DNA of 64,000 nt from Fratercula arctica (taxonomy: Eukaryota > Chordata > Aves > Charadriiformes > Alcidae): assembly GCA_947846985.1 (NCBI GenBank), contig CANTUZ010000014.1:8911837-8975836 (forward strand), given 5' to 3'. The position numbers were made by a program, and so were the translations under genes. The notes under the pieces were generated by a model that saw only the letters and a list, made by a program, of their open reading frames with translations, was not told the origin of the DNA and did not search any database. Positions 37,801 to 49,800 of the stretch are shown here, piece by piece. The first letter of the stretch is position 1, and each line of letters opens with the position of its first letter.

Positions 37801-40800
37801 TCATAGCCGGGTGATGAACTTTGGCCTGGAGATCTTCATCTGGTGGAGAAGGAGGAGAAGGAAGGAGGTGAGAAGGGGGGGGGGGGGGGGGGGGGGGGTC
37901 TCCCTTGGGTCCTCGCTCCAGGGGAGGGTGGTGGGTGCTGTCGGAGAAGAAGGGGAACGTACCGGGCTGGAGGTATCCACCAGCTCCAACGAAGGCTTGA
38001 AGTTGCGTAGAGTCTCCTCACCCATGAGGTGATAGTGGGGGGTGGTTGGTTGTCTCGGTGGTCTTCTCCAAACATTGGTCTCCGTCCAGTCTAACTGGGG
38101 TTGGGGGTCAGCTGCGATGCTGTCAGCCCCCATGTTGCTGTAGAGGAAGCCATCGGGGGAGCGCCAAGAGAAGTCATTGACCTCGTACCAGCTGCCATCG
38201 GTGTAGGATTGGGGGTCACTGGGTGGGGAGCAAGAGGGTGTCTCAGAGGGGGAGGCAGAGAACAAGAGGAGGGTGGTCCTCAGGGAACCCAGGCTCCTGG
38301 GTGTCAACTCCCCTCTGAACTGGAACCCTCCCCCCAAACAGGGAACCCAGGCGTCCGGGCTCCTGTACCTCAGCTGGTACTTCCTCTGACGTTTCCTGAC
38401 CAGCAAGATGGTGAGGACAATGCAGATGATGAACAACACGGTGGCCACCAGCCCCAAACCAGTGGCCAACTTGCTGACGGGGCCGGAGCAGTCGTCACCA
38501 GTGTACCAGTACAGGGCTTCATCCTGGCAGCTGTGGGAAGGAGACAGGATCAGGTCCACCTTCTCCTTGCACCGTCCCCATGGGATCTGGAGCAGGGGAT
38601 GGTGGAGACGCCTCCAGTGGCCAACCCCATGGCCATGGGCAGCCGTGGTGGCACTTACAAGCACTGGGGACCGTCCTGGGTGACGTGGCACTGGCCGTAG
38701 TGGCAATCCATGGTGATCAGCGTGTTGGGTGTGCAGTTGGTGATGCAGTGGACAATGCCCTGGATGGTCATCGCGTAGTAGAAGTCCTGGTACTTGCTGG
38801 GTGCTCGTTGCCAGCAGATCTCTGGGTTGGCGGGGGGGGGAGGGGGGTGGGAGAGAGGAGGTTGGAGGGAGTTAGGAGGGGATGGGACCACTGGTGGGGT
38901 GTGCTGGGGGGTAATGGGATGGGCAGGGGGCTGGTGGGATGGGCAAGGAGCTGGTGGTGGGGTGCTCTGGGGGGTAATGGGTTGGGCAAGGAGCTCTTTA
39001 GGTGGGCAAGGAGCTGGTGATGGGGTGCACTGGGGGCTGGTGGGGTGGGCAAGGAGCTCTTTAGGTGGGCAAGGAGCTGGTGGGGTGGGCAAGGAGCTGG
39101 TGGTGGGGTGCACTGGGGGCTGGTGGGGTGGGCAAGGAGCTGGTGGGATGGACAAGGAGCTGGTGGTGGGATGTACTGGGGGGCTGGTGGGATGGACAAG
39201 GAGCTGCTGAGGAGCATGGGCAGAGTGGGGAGACCTTGTAGGGTGTGTGAGGGAGTGGTGGGGTGCGTAGGGAGCTGGGGGAACTGGGAGCTGGTGGTGG
39301 GGTGCACTGGGGGTCGGTGGGGTGGGCAGGAGGGTCCCCAGAGGGTCTCACCTTGCAGAGAAGCCCCCGCCGTCATGTTCTTGACGACAGGGTTGTCTGA
39401 CACGGTGAGGCAGAGGATGGCTGTGGTAGGGACAGAGAGAGAGAGAGAGAGAGAAAGCGTCAGAGACCCGTCCTCGGGTGCTCCAGGTGGGACCCAGGCA
39501 TCTGGGGAAGTGGGGAGGGGGACGGGGTGGGGGGCACATGGAAGGGCACCCACAGCTGTTGTGCTGGCAGGCGCCCTGGGTGGCCTCCGTCTCTTTCAAA
39601 CTCTCCACCAGGCTCGTCGTTATGTCGTCAAAGTTCTCCGTATTGTTGCTGCTCTCCGGCAAGGTGAAGAAGACCTGGTGCTCCACCACGACACTGCCAG
39701 GTCTTTGGAGAGGGGACAGAGCAGAGGGGTTAGAGGGGACGGAATGGGGACACCCCACCCCAACAGCTGGGTTCCTCTTACTTGAGGCTGATGATCTTCA
39801 CGCCCTCGTAGCCAGGGATGGTCCCGTAGATCTTCTTGATCTGCAAAGCCAAAGGGTACCATGAGCCACCACCCAGGGGACAAGATGGCCACAGAGGGGA
39901 CAAGCCAGTCCCCTGTCCTCACCTCCTTCCGGAAGTGCTCCTCAAAGTTGCGGTAGGTCGCCGAATGGTTGTCCTTCAGGTCCTCCGTGTAGTTGAAGTT
40001 GGTGACGGTCACCACCAGCTCCATGTCTGCCACCACTGTCCCCGGGTTAGCTAGAGGACACAAGGGGCGAAGGAAGGGAGCTCAGCGTGGTGGCCCAAGG
40101 AGGTCAGGACCCCCAGGGAGGCCATGGGATGGGGGTAGGGGGTGGCGGTGGCACTTACGGAGGTTGGTGTTAATGGAGCTGATGGAGTACTCGCACAAGG
40201 GACCGTAGAAATACGGGGTGCAGAGACACTTGATGCCATTGTAGGTGCCTCCATTCCAGCAGAACACTGGGAAGGAGCAAGGTGGGGGGTCACCAGAGCA
40301 CCTCAGAGGGCACCCAGGACCCACTCGGAGCTGGGTAGGGTGGAGGTGCCATGTGGGGCATGATGGTCCTTTTGGGGTGGAGGTGTTGGGGGCACGGGGG
40401 GAGGGTGGGCTCACCTGGAGGAACAGCTGTGCTGGAGGTTGTTGTGGAGGCCTCTTGGGTGGTAGACGCTGCTGTGGAGGTCTCTTGGGTGGTGGTGGGT
40501 GCTGTGGAGGTCTCTTGGGTGGTGATGGTAGGTGCTGTGGAGGTCTCTTGGGCGGTGGTGGGTGCTCTGGAGGTCTCTCGGGTAGTAGACGCTGCTGTGG
40601 AGGTCTCTTGGGTGGTGGTAGGTGCTCTGGAGGTCCCTTGGGTGGTGGTGGGTGCCGTGGAGGTCTCTCGGGTGGTAGACGCTGCTGTGGAGGTCTCTTG
40701 GGTGGTGGTAGGTGCTCTGGAGGTCCCTTGGGTGGTGGTGGGTGCTCTGGAGGTCTCTTGGGTGGTAGACGCTGCTGTGGAGGTCTCTTGGGTGGTGGTA

Positions 40801-43800
40801 GTAGGTGCTGTGGAGGTCTCTTGGGTGGTGGTGGGTGCTCTGGAGGTCCCTTGGGTGGTGGTGGGTGCTGTGGAGGTCTCTTGGGCGGCGGTGGGTGCTC
40901 TGGAGGTCTCTCGGGTGGTAGATGCTGCTGTGGAGGTCTCTTGGGTGGTGGTAGGTGCTCTGGAGGTCCCTTGGGTGGTGGTGGGTGCTCTGGCGGTCTC
41001 TCGGGTGGTAGACGCTGCTGTGGAGGTCTCTTGGGTGGTGGTAGGTGCTCTGGAGGTCCCTTGGGTGGTGGTAGTAGGTGCTGTGGAGGTCTCTTGGGTG
41101 GTGGTGGGTGCTGTGGAGGTCTCTTGGGGGGTGGTGGTGGGTGCTGCTGTGGAGGTCACTTCTGTGGAGGTAAAAGCTGTGGAGGTGGATCCAGTGGTGG
41201 AGAAGATCGTGGAAGCATCTCCTGAGGTGGTTGAGGCTGCCATGGTGGTCACCTCTGTGGAAGTGACATCAGTGGATGTGGCTCCCGTGGTGGAGAAGGC
41301 AGTGGAGGAGCGTCCAGAGGTGGTGGGGGCTGCTGTGGTGGACACCTCTGTGGAGATGACAGTGCTGGGGGTGACTCCATTGGTCGAGAAGAATGTGGAG
41401 GACGCTGCTGAAGTGGTGGGGGCTTCTGTGGAGGTCAGCACTGTGGAGATGACAGCAGTGGAGGTGGCATCAGTGGTGGAGAAGGCAGTGGAGGTATCTC
41501 CTGAGGTTGTGGTATCTGCTGTGGAGGTCACCTCTGTTGAGGTGAAATAAGTGGAGGTAGCTTCAGTGGTGGTGAAGGCAGTGGAGAAGACTTCTGAGGC
41601 GCTGGGGGCTGCTGTGGAGGTCACCCATGTGGAGTTGAAAGCAGTGGAGGTGGCACCAGTGGAGGAAAGACCTGCGGTAGTTGGGGCTGCCGTGGCTGTC
41701 ACCTCTGTGGAGGTGGGGGCACTGGAGGTGGCATCAATGGTGGAGGAGTATCCTGAGGTGGTCATAGCTGCCATGGAGGTCATCTCTGTAGAGATGGCAG
41801 TAGGGAAGGTTGCATCTGTGGTGGGGAGGGCAGTGGAGAAGACCACAGAGGTGGTGGGGGCTGCTGAGGAGTTGACCTCCGTGGAGCTGACAGTGCTGGG
41901 GGTGACACCAGTGGTCGAGAAAGACGTGGATAAGTCCCCTGAGGTGGTCGTGGAAGCCTTGGAGGTCACCTCTGTGGAGGTGAGAGCACTGGAGGTGGCA
42001 GCGGTGGTCGGGAAGGAAGTAGACAAGTCTCCAGAGGTGGTGAGGGCTTCTGTGGAGGTCACCTCTGTGGAGATGACAGAGCTGGGAGTGGCCTCAGTGG
42101 TCGATAGGACCGTGCTGAGTTCTTCTGAGGTGGTGGGGGCTTCTGTGGAGGTGAGAGCAGTGGAGGTGGACCCAGCAGTGGAGAAGTCTCCTGAGATGGT
42201 GGGGGTTACAGAGGTGGTCACCCCTGTGGAGATGACAGTGCTGGGGGTAGATCCAGTGGTGGAGAAGGAAGTGGATAAGTCTGCTGAGGTGGTCATGGAA
42301 GCCGTGGAGGTCACCTCTGTGGAGGTGGGAGCAGTGGAGGGGGCTCCAGTGGTCGGGGAAGAAGTAGAGAAGTCTCCTGAGGTGGTGGGAGGTGTCATGG
42401 ACGTCACCTCTGTGGTGGTGGCTCCAGTGGAGGTGGGTCCAGTGGTGGAGAAGGAAGTAGATGAGTCTCCTGTGGGGGTTGTGGAAGCCATGGAGGTCAC
42501 CTCGGGGGAGGTGGGGGTGGCACCAGGGGTAGAGAAGAGCGTGGAGGCATCTTGTGAGGTGGTGGGGACTCCTGTGGAGGTCACCTGTGTGGAGATGAGA
42601 GTGCTCGGGGTGACACCAGTGGTGGAGAAAGACGTGGATAAGTCCCCTGAGGTGGTCACGGAAGCCTTGGAGGTCACCTCTGTGGAGGTGAGAGCAGTGG
42701 AGGTGGGTCCAGTGGACCAGAAGGGAGTGGAGGACTCTGCTGTGGTGGTTGATGATCCCATGGAGGTCACCTCTGTGGAGGTGACAGCAGTGGAGGTGGG
42801 TCCAGTGGGCCAGAAGGGAGTGGAGGACTCTGCTGTGGTGGTTGATGATCCCATGGAGGTCACCTCTGTGGAGGTGAGAGCAGTGGAGGTGGGTCCAGTG
42901 GACCAGAAGGGAGTGGAGGACTCTGCTGTGGTGGTTGATGATCCCATGGAGGTCACCTCTGTGGAGGTGACAGCACTGGAGGTGGCTCCTGTGGTCCAGA
43001 AGGAAGTGGATAAGTCTCCTGAGGTGGCTGGGGATGACACTGAGGTCACCTCTGCGGTGGTGAGTACAGAGGAGGTGGCTCCAGGGGTAGTGAATGGCGT
43101 GGAGATGCCTTCTGAGGTGGTGGGGGCTTCTGTGGAGGTGAGAGCAGTGGAGGTGGACCCAGCAGTGGAGAAGTCTCCTGAGATGGTGGGGGTTACAGAG
43201 GTGGTCACCCCTGTGGAGATGACAGTGCTCGGGATAGATCCAGTGGTGGAGAAGGAAGTGGATAAGTCTCCTGAGGTGGTCATGGAAGCCGTGGAGGTCA
43301 CCTCTGTGGAGGTGGGAGCAGTGAAGGTGGACCCAGCAGTGGAGAAGTCTCCTGAGATGGTGGGGGTTACAGAGGTGGTCACCCCTGTGGAGATGACAGT
43401 GCTGGGGGTAGATCCAGTGGTGGAGAAGGAAGTGGATAAGTCTCCTGAGGTGGTCATGGAAGCCGTGGAGGTCACCTCTGTGGAGGTGGGAGCAGTGGAG
43501 GGGGCTCCAGTGGTCGGGAAGGAAGTAGACAAGTCTCCAGAGGTGGTCGGGACTTCTGTGGAGCTCACCTCTGTGGCGATGACAGAGCTGGGAGTGGCCT
43601 CAGTGGTCGATAGGACCGTGGTGAGGTCTTCTGAGGTGGTGGGGGCTGTTGAGGAGGTCACCTGTGTGGAGATGACAGTGCTGGGGGTGGCTCCAGTGGT
43701 GGAGAAGGAAGTAGCTGAGTCTCCCGTGGTGGTCACAGAAGCCATGGAGGTCACCTCTGTGGAGGTGAGAACGGTGGAGGAGGCTCCAGTGGTCGGGGAA

Positions 43801-46800
43801 GAAGTAGAGAAGTCTCCTGAGGTGGTGGGAGGTGTCATGGACGTCACCTCTGTGGTGGTGGCTCCAGTGGAGGTGGGTCCAGTGGTGGAGAAGGAAGTAG
43901 ATGAGTCTCCTGTGGGGGTTGTGGAAGCCATGGAGGTCACCTCAGGGGAGGTGGGGGTGGCACCAGGGGTAGAGAAGAGCGTGGAGGCATCTTGTGAGGT
44001 GGTGGGGACTCCTGTGGAGGTCACCTGTGTGGAGATGAGAGTGCTCGGGGTGACACCAGTGGTGGAGAAAGACGTGGATAAGTCCCCTGAGGTGGTCACG
44101 GAAGCCTTGGAGGTCACCTCTGTGGAGGTGAGAGCAGTGGAGGTGGCAGCGGTGGTCGGGAAGGAAGTAGACAAGTCTCCAGAGGTGGTGAGGGCTTCTG
44201 TGGAGGTCACCTCTGTGGAGATGACAGAGCTGGGAGTGGCCTCAGTGGTCGATAAGACCGTGCTGAGTTCTTCTGAGGTGGTGGGGGCTTCTGTGGAGGT
44301 GAGAGCAGTGGAGGTGGACCCAGCAGTGGAGAAGTCTCCTGAGATGGTGGGCGTTACAGAGGTGGTCACCCCTGTGGAGATGACAGTGCTGGGGGTAGAT
44401 CCAGTGGTGGAGAAGGAAGTGGATAAGTCTCCTGAGGTGGTCATGGAAGCCGTGGAGGTCACCTCTGTGGAGGTGAGAGCAGTGGAGGGGGCTCCAGTGG
44501 TCGGGAAGGAAGTAGACAAGTCTCCAGAGGTGGTGGGGGCTCCTGTGGAGGTCACCTCTGTGAAGATGACAGTGCTGGGGGTGGCTCCTGTGGTCCAGAA
44601 GGAAGTGGATAAGTCTCCTGAGGTGGCTGGGGATGACACTGAGGTCACCTCTGCGGTGGTGAGTACAGAGGAGGTGGCTCCAGGGGTAGTGAATGGTGTG
44701 GAGATGCCTTCTGACGTGGCGGGGACTTCTGTGGAGGTCACCTCAGTGGAGATGACAGTGCTGGGGGTGGCTCCAGTGGTCAAGGAAGAAGTGGATGAGT
44801 CTCTGGTGGTGGTCGTGGAAGCCATGGAGGTCACCTCGGGGGAGGTGGAGGTGGCACCAGGGGTAGAGAAGAGCGTGGCGGCATCTTCTGAGGTGGTGGG
44901 GGCTTCTGTGGACGTCACCTGTGTGGAGATGAGAGTGCTCAGGGTGACACCAGTGGTCGAGAAGGAAGTGGATGAGTCTCCTGAGGTGGTCGTGGAAGCC
45001 ATGGAGGTCACCTCTGTGGAGGTGGGAGCAGTGGAGGTGGCTCCAGGGGTAGTGAATGGCGTGGAGATGCCTTCGGAGGTGGTGGGGGCTGCTGAGGAGG
45101 TCACCTGTGTGGAGATGACAGTGCTGGGGGTGGCTCCAGTGGTGGAGAAGGAAGTAGCTGAGTCTCCCGTGGTGGTCACAGAAGCCATGGAGGTCACCTC
45201 TGTGGAGCTGAGAACGGTGGAGGAGGCTCCAGTGGTCGGGGAAGAAGTAGAGAAGTCTCCTGAGGTGGTGGGAGGTGTCATGGACGTCACCTCTGTGGTG
45301 GTGGCTCCAGTGGAGGTGGGTCCAGTGGTGGAGAAGGAAGTAGATGAGTCTCCTGTGGGGGTTGTGGAAGCCATGGAGGTCACCTCGGGGGAGGTGGGGG
45401 TGGCACCAGGGGTAGAGAAGAGCGTGGAGGCATCTTGTGAGGTGGTGGGGACTCCTGTGGAGGTCACCTGTGTGGAGATGAGAGTGCTCGGGGTGACACC
45501 AGTGGTGGAGAAAGACGTGGATAAGTCCCCTGAGGTGGTCACGGAAGCCTTGGAGGTCACCTCTGTGGAGGTGAGAGCACTGGAGGTGGCAGCGGTGATC
45601 GGGAAGGAAGTAGACAAGTCTCCAGAGGTGGTGAGGGCTTCTGTGGAGGTCACCTCTGTGGAGATGACAGAGCTGGGAGTGGCCTCAGTGGTCGATAGGA
45701 CCGTGCTGAGTTCTTCTGAGGTGGTGGGGGCTTCTGTGGAGGTGAGAGCAGTGGAGGTGGACCCAGCAGTGGAGAAGTCTCCTGAGATGGTGGGGGTTAC
45801 AGAGGTGGTCACCCCTGTGGAGATGACAGTGCTGGGGGTAGATCCAGTGGTGGAGAAGGAAGTGGATAAGTCTGCTGAGGTGGTCATGGAAGCCGTGGAG
45901 GTCACCTCTGTGGAGGTGGGAGCAGTGGAGGGGGCTCCAGTGGTCAGGAAGGAAGTAGACAAGTCTCCAGAGGTGGTGGGGGCTCCTGTGGAGGTCACCT
46001 CTGTGAAGATGACAGTGCTGGGGGTGGCTCCTGTGGTCCAGAAGGAAGTGGATAAGTCTCCTGAGGTGGCTGGGGATGACACTGAGGTCACCTCTGCGGT
46101 GGTGAGTACAGAGGAGGTGGCTCCAGGGGTAGTGAATGGTGTGGAGATGCCTTCTGACGTGGCGGGGACTTCTGTGGAGGTCACCTCAGTGGAGATGACA
46201 GTGCTGGGGGTGGCTCCAGTGGTCAAGGAAGAAGTGGATGAGTCTCCGGTGGTGGTCGTGGAAGCCATGGAGGTCACCTCGGGGGAGGTGGAGGTGGCTC
46301 CAGGGGTAGAGGAGAGCGTGGCGGCATCTTCTGAGGTGGTGGGGGCTTCTGTGGACGTCACCTCTGTGGAGATGAGAGTGCTCAGGGTGACACCAGTGGT
46401 CGAGAAGGAAGTGGATGAGTCTCCTGAGGTGGTCGTGGAAGCCATGGAGGTCACCTCTGTGGAGGTGGGAGCAGTGGAGGTGGCTCCAGGGGTAGTGAAT
46501 GGCGTGGAGATGCCTTCTGAGGTGGTGGGGGCTTCTGTGGAGGTGAGAGCAGTGGAGGTGGACCCAGCAGTGGAGAAGTCTCCTGAGATGGTGGGGGTTA
46601 CAGAGGTGGTCACCCCTGTGGAGATGACAGTGCTCGGGATAGATCCAGTGGTGGAGAAGGAAGTGGATAAGTCTCCTGAGGTGGTCATGGAAGCCGTGGA
46701 GGTCACCTCTGTGGAGGTGGGAGCAGTGAAGGTGGACCCAGCAGTGGAGAAGTCTCCTGAGATGGTGGGGGTTACAGAGGTGGTCACCCCTGTGGAGATG

Positions 46801-49800
46801 ACAGTGCTGGGGGTAGATCCAGTGGTGGAGAAGGAAGTGGATAAGTCTCCTGAGGTGGTCATGGAAGCCGTGGAGGTCACCTCTGTGGAGGTGGGAGCAG
46901 TGGAGGGGGCTCCAGTGGTCGGGAAGGAAGTAGACAAGTCTCCAGAGGTGGTCGGGACTTCTGTGGAGCTCACCTCTGTGGCGATGACAGAGCTGGGAGT
47001 GGCCTCAGTGGTCGATAGGACCGTGGTGAGGTCTTCTGAGGTGGTGGGGGCTGTTGAGGAGGTCACCTGTGTGGAGATGACAGTGCTGGGGGTGGCTCCA
47101 GTGGTGGAGAAGGAAGTAGCTGAGTCTCCCGTGGTGGTCACAGAAGCCATGGAGGTCACCTCTGTGGAGGTGAGAACGGTGGAGGAGGCTCCAGTGGTCG
47201 GGGAAGAAGTAGAGAAGTCTCCTGAGGTGGTGGGGGCTCCTGTGGAGGTCACCTCTGTGAAGATGACAGTGCTGGGGGTGACACCAGTGGTGGAGAAAGA
47301 CGTGGATAAGTCCCCTGAGGTGGTCACGGAAGCCTTGGAGGTCACCTCTGTGGAGGTGAGAGCACTGGAGGTGGCAGCGGTGGTCGGGAAGGAAGTAGAC
47401 AAGTCTCCAGAGGTGGTGAGGGCTTCTGTGGAGGTCACCTCTGTGGAGATGACAGAGCTGGGAGTGGCCTCAGTGGTCGATAGGACCGTGCTGAGTTCTT
47501 CTGAGGTGGTGGGGGCTTCTGTGGAGGTGAGAGCAGTGGAGGTGGACCCAGCAGTGGAGAAGTCTCCTGAGATGGTGGGGGTTACAGAGGTGGTCACCCC
47601 TGTGGAGATGACAGTGCTGGGGGTAGATCCAGTGGTGGAGAAGGAAGTGGATAAGTCTCCTGAGGTGGTCATGGAAGCCGTGGAGGTCACCTCTGTGGAG
47701 GTGGGAGCAGTGGAGGGGGCTCCAGTGGTCGGGAAGGAAGTAGACAAGTCTCCAGAGGTGGTGGGGGCTCCTGTGGAGGTCACCTCTGTGAAGATGACAG
47801 TGCTGGGGGTGGCTCCTGTGGTCCAGAAGGAAGTGGATAAGTCTCCTGAGGTGGCTGGGGATGACACTGAGGTCACCTCTGCGGTGGTGAGTACAGAGGA
47901 GGTGGCTCCAGGGGTAGTGAATGGCGTGGAGATGCCTTCTGACGTGGCGGGGACTTCTGTGGAGGTCACCTCAGTGGAGATGACAGTGCTGGGGGTGGCT
48001 CCAGTGGTCAAGGAAGAAGTGGATGAGTCTCCGGTGGTGGTCGTGGAAGCCATGGAGGTCACCTCGGGGGAGGTGGAGGTGGCACCAGGGGTAGAGAAGA
48101 GCGTGGCGGCATCTTCTGAGGTGGTGGGGGCTTCTGTGGACGTCACCTCTGTGGAGATGAGAGTGCTCAGGGTGACACCAGTGGTCGAGAAGGAAGTGGA
48201 TGAGTCTCCTGAGGTGGTCGTGGAAGCCATGGAGGTCACCTCTGTGGAGGTGGGAGCAGTGGAGGTGGCTCCAGGGGTAGTGAATGGCGTGGAGATGCCT
48301 TCGGAGGTGGTGGGGGCTGTTGAGGAGGTCACCTGTGTGGAGATGACAGTGCTGGGGGTGGCTCCAGTGGTGGAGAAGGAAGTAGCTGAGTCTCCCGTGG
48401 TGGTCACAGAAGCCATGGAGGTCACCTCTGTGGAGGTGAGAACGGTGGAGGAGGCTCCAGTGGTCGGGGAAGAAGTAGAGAAGTCTCCTGAGGTGGTGGG
48501 AGGTGTCATGGACGTCACCTCTGTGGTGGTGGCTCCAGTGGAGGTGGGTCCAGTGGTGGAGAAGGAAGTAGATGAGTCTCCTGTGGGGGTTGTGGAAGCC
48601 ATGGAGGTCACCTCGGGGGAGGTGGGGGTGGCACCAGGGGTAGAGAAGAGCGTGGAGGCATCTTCTGAGGTGGTGGGGGCTTCTGTGGAGGTCACCTGTG
48701 TGGAGATGAGAGTGCTCGGGGTGACACCAGTGGTGGAGAAAGACATGGATAAGTCCCCTGAGGTGGTCACGGAAGCCTTGGAGGTCACCTCTGTGGAGGT
48801 GAGAGCAGTGGAGGTGGGTCCAGTGGACCAGAAGGGAGTGGAGGACTCTGCTGTGGTGGTTGATGATCCCATGGAGGTCACCTCTGTGGAGGTGAGAGCA
48901 GTGGAGGTGGGTCCAGTGGACCAGAAGGGAGTGGAGGACTCTGCTGTGGTGGTTGATGATCCCATGGAGGTCACCTCTGTGGAGGTGACAGCAGTGGAGG
49001 TGGGTCCAGTGGACCAGAAGGGAGTGGAGGACTCTGCTGTGGTGGTTGATGATCCCATGGAGGTCACCTCTGTGGAGGTGACAGCAGTGGAGGTGGGTCC
49101 AGTGGACCAGAAGGGAGTGGAGGACTCTGCTGTGGTGGTTGATGATCCCATGGAGGTCACCTCTGTGGAGGTGACAGCAGTGGAGGTGGGTCCAGTGGAC
49201 CCGAAGGGAGTGGAGGACTCTGCTGTGGTGGTTGATGATCCCACGGAGGTCACCTCTGTGGAGGTGACAGCACTGGAGGTGGCTCCTGTGGTCCAGAAGG
49301 AAGTGGATAAGTCTCCTGAGGTGGCTGGGGATGACACTGAGGTCACCTCTGCGGTGGTGAGTACAGAGGAGGTGGCTCCAGGGGTAGTGAATGGCGTGGA
49401 GATGCCTTCTGACGTGGCGGGGACTTCTGTGGAGGTCACCTCAGTGGAGATGACAGTGCTGGGGGTGGCTCCAGTGGTCAAGGAAGAAGTGGATGAGTCT
49501 CCGGTGGTGGTCGTGGAAGCCATGGAGGTCACCTCGGGGGAGGTGGAGGTGGCTCCAGGGGTAGAGAAGAGCGTGGCGGCATCTTCTGAGGTGGTGGGGG
49601 CTTCTGTGGACGTCACCTGTGTGGAGATGAGAGTGCTCAGGGTGACACCAGTGGTCGAGAAGGAAGTGGATGAGTCTCCTGAGGTGGTCGTGGAAGCCAT
49701 GGAGGTCACCTCTGTGGAGGTGGGAGCAGTGGAGGTGGCTCCAGGGGTAGTGAATGGCGTGGAGATGCCTTCGGAGGTGGTGGGGGCTGTTGAGGAGGTC

